From assembly GCA_019637295.1 (NCBI GenBank), contig JAHBVX010000002.1, forward strand, positions 310,001-374,000: DNA of 64,000 nucleotides, in the 5' to 3' direction. The position numbers and the translations under genes were made by a program. Numbering within the stretch: the first letter of the stretch is position 1; every line of letters starts with the position of its first letter. This document shows positions 36,296 to 44,527 of the stretch, piece by piece. Origin of the DNA: Polyangiaceae bacterium (GTDB lineage: Bacteria; Myxococcota_A; Polyangia; Polyangiales; Polyangiaceae). Under the pieces are notes generated by a model. It did no database searches, was not told where the DNA came from, and saw only the letters and a list, made by a program, of their open reading frames with translations.

Positions 36296-37342
36296 ATGAC
36301 AGCACTGTTGCCCAACCGCGCCTATCGCGCCGCCTACAAGGCCCAGCAGGCGGCGTTCTTGCTCAACTGCTTGGCCGCACATCGGATCCTGCGCACCGTG
36401 AGCGGCACGTCGTACCGTCCGGGTTCGGACGTCGAGGCGCTCGCCCGTCGCCGCTACGATGAGCTGCTCGAGCTCGACCTCCGCAACGTGGAGCAGGGGT
36501 ACTATCCGCGCTCGCTGCTGTTTCAGGTGCCGCTCGCCGAGTACGCCCGGGTGATGCCCAGCCTGGTGCGGGACTTTCCGCGCACCATCGTGCGCGCCAA
36601 GAACAAGAACTTCAAGGACCTGCCGGCGGAGGTGGAGCTGGAGCGCTACCCGCCCTACTTCCGGCGCAACTTCCACTGGCAGACGGACGGCTACCTGAGC
36701 CGTCGCTCCGCGGATCTCTACGACGTGGGGGTGGAGTTTCTGTTCCTCGGCACGGCGGACATCATGCGCCGTCAGGTGATCCCGCCGCTCGCGCGAGGGC
36801 TCTCGAGCACGCCGGCGACGTCGCGGCCGAAGATCCTCGACGTCGCCTGTGGCACCGGCCGCACCCTGCGGCAGATCGCCGAGGCGCTCCCCGACGCCAA
36901 GCTCTATGGCCTCGATCTGTCGCCCTATTACGTGGGGGCGGCGCGCCGGCTCTTGCGCCATGCGGCGCCGGACGCCTCCTTCCTGGTGGAGAACGCCGAG
37001 AGCACCCCGCTGCGCGACGACACCTTCGATGCGGTCGTCAGCGTGTTCTTGTTTCACGAGCTGCCGCGCGCCGCTCGACGCAACACCTTTCGCGAGATGT
37101 ACCGGGTGCTCAAGCCGGGCGGTACGCTCGTGATCGAGGACTCGGCTCAGTACTCGGAGGCGGGGCCGATCGCCGGGCTGCTCGAGCGCTTCGCCGTGGA
37201 CTTCCACGAGCCGTACTATCGGGACTACCTCCGAGATGAGCTCGCGGACCTCGCCCGCGAGGTCGGCTTCTCCGTCGAGCACTCGGGGCCGTGCTTCGTG
37301 TCGAAGATCGTCGTCGCCAAGAAGCCGCCGCTCGCCAGCTGA
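36296..37342 (+). CDS. Class I SAM-dependent methyltransferase
   Basis: This is a 348-residue protein. The N-terminal roughly 175 residues are a helical extension (FLLNCLAAHRILRTVSG; YYPRSLLFQVPLAEYARVMPSLVRDFPRTIVRAKNKNF). The methyltransferase domain follows: KILDVACGTGRTLRQIAEALPDAKLYGLDLSPYYVGAAR (motif I and the acidic loop), ENAESTPLRDDTFDAVVSVFLFHELP (motifs II/III), and EMYRVLKPGGTLVIEDSAQ. It resembles UbiE/methyltransferase-11 enzymes. The acceptor is unknown. It is divergent from the M14 gene. Confidence 0.88.
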   Translation: MTALLPNRAYRAAYKAQQAAFLLNCLAAHRILRTVSGTSYRPGSDVEALARRRYDELLELDLRNVEQGYYPRSLLFQVPLAEYARVMPSLVRDFPRTIVRAKNKNFKDLPAEVELERYPPYFRRNFHWQTDGYLSRRSADLYDVGVEFLFLGTADIMRRQVIPPLARGLSSTPATSRPKILDVACGTGRTLRQIAEALPDAKLYGLDLSPYYVGAARRLLRHAAPDASFLVENAESTPLRDDTFDAVVSVFLFHELPRAARRNTFREMYRVLKPGGTLVIEDSAQYSEAGPIAGLLERFAVDFHEPYYRDYLRDELADLAREVGFSVEHSGPCFVSKIVVAKKPPLAS

Positions 37343-37355
37343 CGTCTCCGCACCC

Positions 37356-37982
37356 TCAGGGGTCCAAGTTCACGTCCACGAGCCCTCCCGGCGCGGGCAG
37401 AGTGAAGTCCACGCTCACGTCGTGACTCGGGTTGCCTTCGAGGGCGTCCGTCTCGCTGGCGTACACCGGAACACTGACGCGGTACTTTCCGGCGGGGGCC
37501 GCGTGCATCTCGTGACAGCTGCAGCCGTTCTCGGTCCCGAACGTGAACGTGTTGCCGGCCCAGCTCTGTTCGAACTCCTCACCGGGACCGATCAGCGGCG
37601 CATCTTGCATGCACGCGCCGCACATGACGCAGCCTGGCGCGCCCGGGCCGCAGGGTCCGGTGCAGTCGGCGCTCAGCGAGAGCGAGTCCGTGTAGCCGTC
37701 CGCGCAGCTCGTCACGGTCATGCGCAGCTGGCAGCCGCGGTACAGGTACGCCTCCACCGTGGACTGGAAGCGGAAGGTCACCGCGTACGGTCCGGGGGAG
37801 CTCGACGGCGCGAAGCACTGCGGCGGCAATCCACCCGACCCGCCCGCGCCGCCGGACCCACCCGTGCCCGCGCCGCCGCTGCCACCTCCGCCGCTCGAGT
37901 CGCCGTCGGTGTTGCCACCGCAGGCAAGCAAGAACGCGAGCGAGCCGACGGCGAGCCCTGATGCAGCGCGAAGTAGGGTCAT
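37356..37982 (-). CDS. Lipoprotein with Gly/Ser linker and Cys-rich domain
   Basis: This is a 208-residue protein. The lipoprotein signal MTLLRAASGLAVGSLAFLLAC puts the acylated Cys at 21. A Gly/Ser linker (SSGGGGSGGAGTGGSGG) precedes a domain with many cysteines (RGCQLRMTVTSCADG, CTGPCGPGAPGCVMCGACMQD, NGCSCHEMHAAPAGKYRVSVPVY). The C-x2-C pairs suggest disulfides or metal binding. The end is beta-rich. The function is unknown. It is the first of five consecutive minus-strand lipoprotein genes running to 42652. Confidence 0.7.
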   Translation of the reverse strand: MTLLRAASGLAVGSLAFLLACGGNTDGDSSGGGGSGGAGTGGSGGAGGSGGLPPQCFAPSSSPGPYAVTFRFQSTVEAYLYRGCQLRMTVTSCADGYTDSLSLSADCTGPCGPGAPGCVMCGACMQDAPLIGPGEEFEQSWAGNTFTFGTENGCSCHEMHAAPAGKYRVSVPVYASETDALEGNPSHDVSVDFTLPAPGGLVDVNLDP

Positions 37983-38067
37983 GAACGCTGACGAGTAGCA
38001 CGACTCGTGCCTGGCGAGATCCGTCGCTCAATCCGCACCGGTGTGCCAGGTTGCGCCGGGCCGGGCG

Positions 38068-39132
38068 TCAGGGCGGGGTGATCCGGTAGCAGCTATCCAC
38101 CCGCACCTCGGTCGTCAGGGGACCGAGCGCCGAGCTGCCGGTCAGCCGCGCGAGGAAGATGGGCGGTGGGGGCGCGTAGGGATCGGGCTCGGTGGTGGGA
38201 GCGACGTAGGGGCACGCGTCGTGCCCGAGCTGATCCTTCTGCGCGTCGAGCAGCACGCTAGTGGCCGGCCCCGAGCCATAGGTGGATTCACTGATGTGCG
38301 CCGTCCACTCGTCCGTGTCGAGGGGCTCGAGCAACGGCCCACCGCCGAACGCTCCCCAGGTGTAGGGGACGATCCGGATCGCACCATCGACGCTGAGGAT
38401 CTGGCCTTGTCCTGGGAGATGCGGGAACGTCAAGTACGCGCTGGTGAACACGAACGACTGACCTTGGAAGCTGGACTCCTTGACCTCGATGCTCGTCGAT
38501 GTCGGCGGGAGCGTCACGTTCCGATGGCAGCTCATCATGACCCGCGGCGGCCAGCCGCTGCTCCCGGCCGTGGCGCCGCAGGTCGCGCTGAAGGTTCCGC
38601 CATGCATGCGGCCCTTGGCGTGGAACCGGAACGGCTCGACGCGCTTCTTCTCGTCAGCGCACAGCTCGGCGACGGGCGCGGCCGCGGGGACCTCGAACCA
38701 CACGCGACTGAGTCCGGTCGCCGTGGGCGCGCCGGAGAGCGAGATGACCTGCAGCGGTGACGGCGCATCGCCGAGGGTGACCTCGTCGAGCACCAGGCAG
38801 TCGTCGGCGTTCGGCGCCGTCCCCAGGATCCGCCCGTAAACGCTGAGCACTTTGTCCGAGCCCCGCTCGATCACGCTCACGTGGATGTCGTCGCAGTATA
38901 GGTCGTCGTGCCCGGTCCCTGCGGTCGGCTCGCAGCTCGACCCGCCTGCGCCACCCCCGCCGCCCGCCGCTCCGCCGCTGCCGCTCGCCGCGCCCGTGCC
39001 CGCCGCGCCGGCGCTTCCGCCGCTCGCACCGCCGCCCGCGCTTCCGCCGGCTCCGCCGCTCGAGCCCGAGCCCGAGCCCCCGCACGCGAGACAAAGCGAG
39101 GCCAGCGCCAGCTGTAAGAGCCCTCTCCTCAT
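38068..39132 (-). CDS. Lipoprotein with long Gly/Ala/Ser linker and beta-rich domain
   Basis: This is a 354-residue protein from MRRGLLQLALASLCLAC (Cys 17). A longer in-frame start 13 codons upstream would put a polar stretch before the signal and is less likely. About 50 residues of Gly/Ala/Ser linker are followed by a beta-rich domain (YCDDIHVSVIERGSDKVLSVYGRIL, TGLSRVWFEVPAAAPVAELC, SFQGQSFVFTSAYLTF) with four or five cysteines. It ends in RVDSCYRITPP. No family is recognised. Confidence 0.68.
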   Translation of the reverse strand: MRRGLLQLALASLCLACGGSGSGSSGGAGGSAGGGASGGSAGAAGTGAASGSGGAAGGGGGAGGSSCEPTAGTGHDDLYCDDIHVSVIERGSDKVLSVYGRILGTAPNADDCLVLDEVTLGDAPSPLQVISLSGAPTATGLSRVWFEVPAAAPVAELCADEKKRVEPFRFHAKGRMHGGTFSATCGATAGSSGWPPRVMMSCHRNVTLPPTSTSIEVKESSFQGQSFVFTSAYLTFPHLPGQGQILSVDGAIRIVPYTWGAFGGGPLLEPLDTDEWTAHISESTYGSGPATSVLLDAQKDQLGHDACPYVAPTTEPDPYAPPPPIFLARLTGSSALGPLTTEVRVDSCYRITPP

Positions 39133-39180
39133 GGTGGCCCGTACGATGCGGACGCCAGGCGAGACGTTCACCGCCGACGC

Positions 39181-39405
39181 TCAATGCTGCGACAAGCACG
39201 CCAGACACGGCGGCTGACGCTGCCCCACGCACGGCACGTCGTTGCAGACGCCGAGCACACCCGGGGCGAGGCGGCACTTCTGTCCGAGCTTGCTGCACTG
39301 CGCGGTCTCCTCGCCGCTCGGCGCGGCGCTCCGTTCAGGGCAGCCCGTCAAGCTCAGACCAAGCGGCAGCAGCGCAGCCAGGCGGCGTCGCACGAAGTGG
39401 GGCAT
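39181..39405 (-). CDS. Small Cys-rich lipoprotein
   Basis: This 74-residue protein starts MPHFVRRRLAALLPLGLSLTGC, with a clear lipobox at Cys 22. The short mature part has six further cysteines in a compact pattern (AQCSKLGQKCRLAPGVLGVCNDVPCVGQRQPPCLACLSQH), likely three disulfides. This resembles the small Cys-knot-like domains often found in longer myxobacterial lipoproteins, here standing alone. The 116-bp gap to the next gene contains a GCGCGCC-TT-GGCGCGC palindrome (39469-39484) of unknown meaning. Confidence 0.62.
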   Translation of the reverse strand: MPHFVRRRLAALLPLGLSLTGCPERSAAPSGEETAQCSKLGQKCRLAPGVLGVCNDVPCVGQRQPPCLACLSQH

Positions 39406-39521
39406 GGGGGAGTTCGCAGGATACCAGCAAAGTCCGGGGGGGGCGCCTCGCACCGCCGGTTCCCCCGCGCGCGCCTTGGCGCGCTTGCCCCTGCGTGGGA
39501 GGGGCCGGCGCTGTGAGCGAG

Positions 39522-40661
39522 TCATTGAGCGGCGTCCGGCGGCGACGCGTCCGCGCCGGCGTCGGGTGGGGGAGCGGGGGGGAGGGTGCGGACTAGGCGG
39601 AAGCCGCCCGCGCTTCCGCGCGCAGACCGTGGAGAAGTGAAAAAGTGCGCAGCGGAGCGACAACTGCGAGCATAGTCTATGACGCTTCCGCCGCGCCACA
39701 GGACCTGGCTCGAGGGAAACCCGTTCGACTCGTCTGGGTCGACTAGCGGGCCCGGTCCGTGGCCGATGCCGTCGGTCACGTCGTTCGTCCATTCGTAGGC
39801 GTTGCCCGCCATGTCGTACAGACCCCAAGCGTTCGGCTGCTTGCCGCCGACCGGGTGGGTGGTGCCGCCGGCGTTGAAGCAGTACCACGCGATCTTGTCT
39901 AGGTTGCCATCGAACTCGCAGATCGCTACCTTCGGCTGACTGGTGATCTCACCGGAGTAGAACGCCGTCTTCGTCCCAGCACGCGCTGCGTACTCCCATT
40001 CCGCTGCAGTAGGAAGGCGGTAGCCTTCGCATTGGTATGGCGAGGCAGCGCTCATCGTGACCGAATTGCACGCCATACCCTCGCCCAACACACCGGTGCA
40101 CTCAGTCAGGTGATAACAAGGCGCGAGGGCTGGAGTTCGCTGCCCCGAGAGAAGGTTCGCGTAGGCTGCGGCCTCGTACCAGTTGACGTTACCGACGGGA
40201 CACTTCTGTTCTAGGCAGTCGCCTGGGGAGCCGGCTTGCGGTGACGGGGCGCTAGGGTTCGTGAGCCCGAGCGCCTCCCACTGCGCCTGCGTGACCTCGT
40301 GCTGCTGGATCTCGAAGGAGCGTGTGAGCGTGACCTTGGCCTGATCCTCGTCGTATGCACCACGTCCCCACTCGTCCTTGGGCGAGCCCATGATGAAGCA
40401 GCCCGCCGGGATGCGGCACCAGCCGTCAACGCAGGACTTCTCGACCGTCACGTGGTAACAGTCGAGGTCCGGCTTGACGCCACCGGTGCCGCCACCACTC
40501 GATGCGCCGCTAGCGCCCGACGCGCCCCCCAGCGCGCTGTCGATACCGCCACCGACGCCTCCGGTGCTCGTAGCGCCGCCGGCGCTGGGGTGCGCGTCGT
40601 TCGAGTCGGAACAACCGCAGCCGCCAGCAATGAACGCAAGCGGGAAGAGCCACGCGCGCAT
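39522..40661 (-). CDS. Lipoprotein with formylglycine-generating-enzyme (SUMF1-like) domain
   Basis: This is a 379-residue protein starting MRAWLFPLAFIAGGCGC (lipobox near Cys 15). After a Gly/Ser/Ala linker comes an FGE-sulfatase/SUMF1-like domain: CRIPAGCFIMGSPKDEWGR, FEIQQHEVTQAQWEALG, PVGNVNWYEAAAYANLLSG, YRLPTAAEWEYAARAG, NAWGLYDMAGNAYEWTNDV, and RGGSVIDYARSCRSAAHFF then GGFRLVR. True sulfatase-activating enzymes are cytoplasmic or ER proteins. Lipid-anchored bacterial relatives like this one are mostly of unknown or ligand-binding function. The gene is noticeably lower in GC than its surroundings. Its ATG shares one base with the stop of the metalloprotease gene upstream (TGATG). Confidence 0.85.
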   Translation of the reverse strand: MRAWLFPLAFIAGGCGCSDSNDAHPSAGGATSTGGVGGGIDSALGGASGASGASSGGGTGGVKPDLDCYHVTVEKSCVDGWCRIPAGCFIMGSPKDEWGRGAYDEDQAKVTLTRSFEIQQHEVTQAQWEALGLTNPSAPSPQAGSPGDCLEQKCPVGNVNWYEAAAYANLLSGQRTPALAPCYHLTECTGVLGEGMACNSVTMSAASPYQCEGYRLPTAAEWEYAARAGTKTAFYSGEITSQPKVAICEFDGNLDKIAWYCFNAGGTTHPVGGKQPNAWGLYDMAGNAYEWTNDVTDGIGHGPGPLVDPDESNGFPSSQVLWRGGSVIDYARSCRSAAHFFTSPRSARGSAGGFRLVRTLPPAPPPDAGADASPPDAAQ

Positions 40662-42652
40662 CAGTGGTTGATTCCGTAGGTGCTCGACTGCACTTGAAGG
40701 TGAACGTATCGTGGGTCCAGGAGACTTCCGTAGTACGCAAACGCCGCCCCATCGAACGTGGGCCAGTCCATCGGGTCGAACTGGCAGTACGTGCCGCACC
40801 CCTGGCGATGGATCGCGAACAGATCGTCGAGCGTGGTGCGTTGACCGGGCGGAGCGGTGTAGATGCTCCAGAGGAAGTTGTTCCAGTCCCATTGCACGCC
40901 GCGGTCTGGGGCCAGGCACTCGTTCTCGAGCCAGCGCACGGGGTAGGTGCAATCCGTGGGGACTGGCGGAGGCAGCGTGATCCCGAAGTGCTTCACGTCC
41001 TTGTAGTACACGAACATGCAGTCGCCTCCATTGGGGTCGTTGAAGAGCTTGTTCGCGTAGAAGTGGGCGAAAGCTTCGATATGTGCGGTGCTCGTGTGTT
41101 CGCGGGATTGCAGGCAATGAAACGGGTTCGATGAGTCGACGTGCTCGCAAGTGCAGAGCAGAGGGGCTTCGTCTGTTTTCCAGGCGCCGTAGTTCTGATG
41201 GAACCTACCCGAGTTGAAATGCTGGATCACGTGGCCCAGCTCATGACCGATCGTGTACTTGTAGTCCGTGGTCATGATGTAGTGACCCGAGGGCAGCTTC
41301 TGGTTGGACCTTCCGAACTTGATACTTCCCACCTTGGTGGTGTAGTCGCCGCTGGCGCAAGCGAAGGCGCAGACCCCGCTTTGGCAGCAGTCGTCGTACA
41401 GCGTCACCGTGGTCGCGTTGGCTACGGCGGGGAAGCCGTTGTCTGGTGTTGCGAGCGCCAGGCCCATCACCGCCGCGGTGTTGGAATAGGTGATGGGGAG
41501 CGGGCTCGGGAAGTCGAGGGTGAGTGGGAGCGCGTTGGGTCCCGTCTTCACGAACGCGCTGGACATGAACGTGTAGTGAGGGAAGCCGCCGAGGCTGTTC
41601 ACGGACTGGATGTCGATCTTCGACTCGTCTTGTCTCAGCGTGGAGAAGAAGGTCAGCACGTAGGTGCCGGTCTCCGCGAGTTGGATGATGGGTGTGCAGC
41701 CGAAGGCGTTCAGGTGTCCCGCGAAGAGGACCTCCGCGGTGTCGGCGCGCCGGATCTGAGCTGCGGCGAACCGGGCCGGCTCGGCGCTCCAGTCCTTGCT
41801 CGCCATGTGGTCCTCCCCAAAGCCCGAGTCCACGAACTTCGCGAGCCAGCTGCCGCACAGTTGCGCTTGGTTTGGCCCGAGCACCGGGCCTTCGTAGTGA
41901 GGTTGCGTGGCCAGCGGGTCCGGCAAGGAAGCGGGCCAGGGCTCGTTCGTGTCCGAGCCGCCGGAGTAGCGGATGATGCCGCCGCCCGCGCCGTTCGGCG
42001 GCAGCCGGCCGACGGGGACGTACCGATCGGTGACCCAGACCTCTCCGGCCACGTTCAGCAGCTCGGCGGCGAGGCTCCGAAGCTGCCGCCGTTCCCGGCG
42101 GGGGTCGTGGGGGTGGCGCAGATTGCGAAGGGCGTTGCCGATACCGTGGAACGTGACCGTGCTCAGCGCGCGGTCGAACGCCGCGGTGAGCCTCTCGGAG
42201 GCCACTGACAGCCGCTGCCCGTTCACGGTCACGCGTCCCTCCGCGAAGATCGTCGCTGGCGCGGAGTGGCTCCGCAGCGGAAAGCGGGCAGCTGCGATCG
42301 GGATCGTGCGCTGCTCGCCGCCGCGAAGGTCGTAGGAGCCGTAGCTGCGGTCGGAGCGGCGCTGGTCGAGGCCGAAGCCGACGAGAGTGAGCGAGACGCT
42401 CAGCGTCTCGCTCGTGGTGTTCGTCACCAGCAGGTTGACGAAGTGAGGCATCCGATAGGTGCCGCGCAGGTCGGGATCCTCGAAGTGCACGACGATCGCC
42501 GGTGGCGTACCGTGCTCGTCTGCCTGCAAGGGCGGGTCGGGGGGAGGGACCTCATCATCGGCGTGTGGCTCGCAGCCTAGCGCCGCGAGCAACGTGACGA
42601 GTACAGCGACGACGAGTCGCCAACCGCTGCCCAACCCGAACGGTCGTGGCAC
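40661..42652 (-). CDS. Putative zinc metalloprotease lipoprotein, start controlled by a tetranucleotide repeat
   Basis: The protein has 663 residues if started at GTG 42652 (VPRPFGLGSGWRLVVAVLVTLLAALGC, a lipoprotein signal with lipobox AALGC). The N-terminal half is beta-rich. The zinc site is YTIGHELGHVIQHF (HExxH with a Gly), and a downstream helix HIEAFAHFYANKLF may supply a third ligand. The best ribosome-binding site and ATG (AAGGGG six bases before ATG 42697-42699) lie just upstream, but a (TGCG)7 tract between them puts that ATG out of frame; eight or five copies would restore it. Expression therefore probably depends on repeat number, with the GTG as a weaker start. The GC content of the gene is lower than its neighbours. 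The substrate is unknown. Confidence 0.72.
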   Translation of the reverse strand: MPRPFGLGSGWRLVVAVLVTLLAALGCEPHADDEVPPPDPPLQADEHGTPPAIVVHFEDPDLRGTYRMPHFVNLLVTNTTSETLSVSLTLVGFGLDQRRSDRSYGSYDLRGGEQRTIPIAAARFPLRSHSAPATIFAEGRVTVNGQRLSVASERLTAAFDRALSTVTFHGIGNALRNLRHPHDPRRERRQLRSLAAELLNVAGEVWVTDRYVPVGRLPPNGAGGGIIRYSGGSDTNEPWPASLPDPLATQPHYEGPVLGPNQAQLCGSWLAKFVDSGFGEDHMASKDWSAEPARFAAAQIRRADTAEVLFAGHLNAFGCTPIIQLAETGTYVLTFFSTLRQDESKIDIQSVNSLGGFPHYTFMSSAFVKTGPNALPLTLDFPSPLPITYSNTAAVMGLALATPDNGFPAVANATTVTLYDDCCQSGVCAFACASGDYTTKVGSIKFGRSNQKLPSGHYIMTTDYKYTIGHELGHVIQHFNSGRFHQNYGAWKTDEAPLLCTCEHVDSSNPFHCLQSREHTSTAHIEAFAHFYANKLFNDPNGGDCMFVYYKDVKHFGITLPPPVPTDCTYPVRWLENECLAPDRGVQWDWNNFLWSIYTAPPGQRTTLDDLFAIHRQGCGTYCQFDPMDWPTFDGAAFAYYGSLLDPRYVHLQVQSSTYGINH

Positions 42653-42663
42653 GATGCCTGCAA

Positions 42664-42691
42664 TGCGTGCGTGCGTGCGTGCGTGCGTGCG
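42664..42691. repeat. Simple sequence repeat (TGCG)7 at the 5' end of the metalloprotease gene
   Basis: There are seven perfect copies of TGCG on the plus strand (CGCA in the direction of the gene), flanked by CAA and TCC. The tract lies between a strong ATG with its ribosome-binding site and the open frame of the gene. The unit length of 4 is not a multiple of 3, so each slip changes frame. Confidence 0.95.
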
Positions 42692-42699
42692 TCCCTCAT

Positions 42700-43105
42700 G
42701 ATCGACCCCTTTCGGCCTCCCTGACAGCCACTGCACGCCAGTGTAGCCCGACGTGAACTCCCCTGCCAGCTCACCCACCTTTGATCGGTGGTCCCCTGGG
42801 GTGAGTTCGCGTGGTCGGTCGTTGGAGCCGAATCGGGGGCGGCTCAACGGAGGCGGCTGGCATCAGGGCGAGCGAAGGCGTCTCCCGCTACTTGGCGTGC
42901 GGGAGACGGGGACGGTCGGCCAGGACGCCGATATGTGGATGATGGTGGGGCGTCAGCCCTGTTTGGAGTCAGCCATCGTGCTCATCCGGAAGGCGCGAGC
43001 GGGCGATGTCGAAGCCGCAAGTAAAGTCGAGCGCGACGGGACGTCCCTCCGCGCCCGACTCGCCGGAGCTAGCCCGAACGCTCCACTAGGCGGACCAGTG
43101 AGCCG
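42700..43105. other. Gene-poor stretch between the metalloprotease and the TfuA-like gene
   Basis: About 400 bp without a convincing gene. The left end holds the ribosome-binding site of the metalloprotease (42706-42711, complement). The right end should contain the missing N-terminal part of the TfuA-like gene but does not, in any frame I read. A perfect-looking C+G palindrome around CCCCTGGGG is the only other structure. Confidence 0.5.
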
Positions 43106-44482
43106 ATGATGCGATCGAAGTTTTCCCGCATCTCGGCAGAGACGGGCGGGATGCGCGCGGCGGAGCTCTCGAGCTACGGCATGGTCGGTGTCGGGGGCAT
43201 CTTCGAGGACTTCCGCGAGGGTCGGCTGGTGGATGACGACGAGGTCGCCGTCGTTCACTCCTCGTCGGGGCAGCCCCTCTCGACCGCGATGGTCGACATT
43301 CGCGCCACCCTCGAGAGCGCCGTCGAGTCTGGTGTATTGAGCGCGTCGGTGGCGACTCGCGCGCTGGCTTTCGCCAAAGACACCTTCTATCCGGAGCGCT
43401 CCTTCGCTCGGCTGCTCGACGGACTCGGAGGCGAGCCGGAGGCGAGTCGGCTCGCGCGCTGGCTGGCCCACGGTGGACTGGTGCAGCGAAAGCGGGACGA
43501 CGCGCTGCTGGCGCTTCGGACAGTCGCCGGGCGCGACTTCGGCGAAGCGCCCCGCCCCGCACTCGTGCAGGTCCCGCGCACGTCGTTCCTGCGGGTGCTC
43601 CTGCGACACGTGGCCTGCAGCGCACTGCTCGGTCAGAGCGCGCAGCTGCCCAAGACCGAACGGGTGGTGCAGGCGGCGCGGTTCCTCGGCGAACCGTACC
43701 GCGACGCCAAGCGCCTGGCGGAGCTGATGGCGGCGCTGCACGAGATCGCGCCGGCCGAGGCGGGGCCCGAGTCGGACGGATGGTGGCTCCCCGAGATGCG
43801 GGAGGACCGCTGGGCCGAGGTGAACGAGCTGAGCCCCGACGAGTGGGCCGCCCTCGTGACCCGGGTGCGCCAGCTCGCTCGGCTCCAGCACGCGCTGCTG
43901 CGCGTGCCTGCGGAGGCTCAGGCCAGGCTCGCCTTTCGCGCACGTACGCAAGAGAGCCGCTATCTGCGCTGGCTCGACGCGCTCGACGACGTGCGGCGCG
44001 GCCCGGGGTCGGAGCCGGGAAGAGTGCGTACTCTGCTCGCTCGCGCTTGGCGTCTGCTCGACGAGGCTGGGCGCCGCGCGGGGCTCGTCCCTCGAACGGA
44101 GCTGCTCGACTCGTTCTTCGGCGAGCTTCGTCGGCAGCATGGACTGAGCTCGGGCGAGCAGGTCGAAGGGTGGCTGACGGCGCATCGGCTCGGTCGACAC
44201 GAACTCGCGGCGCTGCTCATCGCGCGCCTTCGCTGGCACGCCATCGCGTCCGAGGCGCAACCCGCCGCTCTCGGGCAGCAGCGCTCGAGCGATGACGTGT
44301 TCTGGCTGCTCGACGCGCTTCGCTGCAGCGGGCTCTATGCTCGCGCTCGCGAGCTGCTGGAGACGAGCCCCGAGGCTCGCGCCAGGTCCGCCGAGCTCCC
44401 CGAGCACCTCGGCCAGGCGCTCGAACGCGACTTCGACACGGACGACCGCGCGACGCTGCTGCGACGCCTGACGACGCTGTGA
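43106..44482 (+). CDS. TfuA-like protein, apparently missing its N-terminal part
   Basis: This is a 458-residue reading frame. From residue 16 it follows the TfuA core: MRAAELSSYGMVGVGGIFEDFREGRLVDDDEVAVVH, then a helical region (STAMVDIRATLESAVESGVLSASVATRALAFAKDTFYPERSF). In TfuA proteins this is preceded by about 70 residues ending in a GASMGALRAAEL-type strand. Here the first 15 residues (MMRSKFSRISAETGG) are unrelated, and the MGAL part is absent. TfuA proteins partner YcaO enzymes in thioamide formation; no YcaO gene or precursor peptide is in the window. The C-terminal 250 residues are helical and of unknown function. This is probably a truncated, possibly inactive gene. Confidence 0.62.
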   Translation: MMRSKFSRISAETGGMRAAELSSYGMVGVGGIFEDFREGRLVDDDEVAVVHSSSGQPLSTAMVDIRATLESAVESGVLSASVATRALAFAKDTFYPERSFARLLDGLGGEPEASRLARWLAHGGLVQRKRDDALLALRTVAGRDFGEAPRPALVQVPRTSFLRVLLRHVACSALLGQSAQLPKTERVVQAARFLGEPYRDAKRLAELMAALHEIAPAEAGPESDGWWLPEMREDRWAEVNELSPDEWAALVTRVRQLARLQHALLRVPAEAQARLAFRARTQESRYLRWLDALDDVRRGPGSEPGRVRTLLARAWRLLDEAGRRAGLVPRTELLDSFFGELRRQHGLSSGEQVEGWLTAHRLGRHELAALLIARLRWHAIASEAQPAALGQQRSSDDVFWLLDALRCSGLYARARELLETSPEARARSAELPEHLGQALERDFDTDDRATLLRRLTTL

Positions 44483-44485
44483 GGC

Positions 44486-44500
44486 GCCCGACGGTCGGGC
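44486..44500. terminator. Hairpin between convergent genes
   Basis: GCCCGA-CGG-TCGGGC is a perfect 6-bp stem with a 3-nt loop, located between the stops of the TfuA-like and TTC38-like genes. No U-tract follows on either strand, so its role as a terminator is tentative. Confidence 0.35.
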
Positions 44501-44527
44501 TCGAGGGACACCCGGGCCGAAGTCCCG

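Noticed and set aside
39469-39484. GCGCGCC-TT-GGCGCGC palindrome as a terminator or operator
   Set aside because: The loop of two bases is too short for a stable RNA hairpin, and such GC palindromes are frequent in this genome; no second copy near a related gene was seen.
42978-43060. A short plus-strand stretch translating as VLIRKARAGDVEAASKVERD, like the start of a GNAT acetyltransferase
   Set aside because: Only about 20 residues fit and no fold follows. It could be a remnant, but the evidence is too thin to list as a gene.
43106-44482. A ribosomal peptide (RiPP/thioamide) cluster suggested by the TfuA-like gene
   Set aside because: No YcaO, no precursor peptide and no transporter are adjacent, and the gene itself appears truncated.
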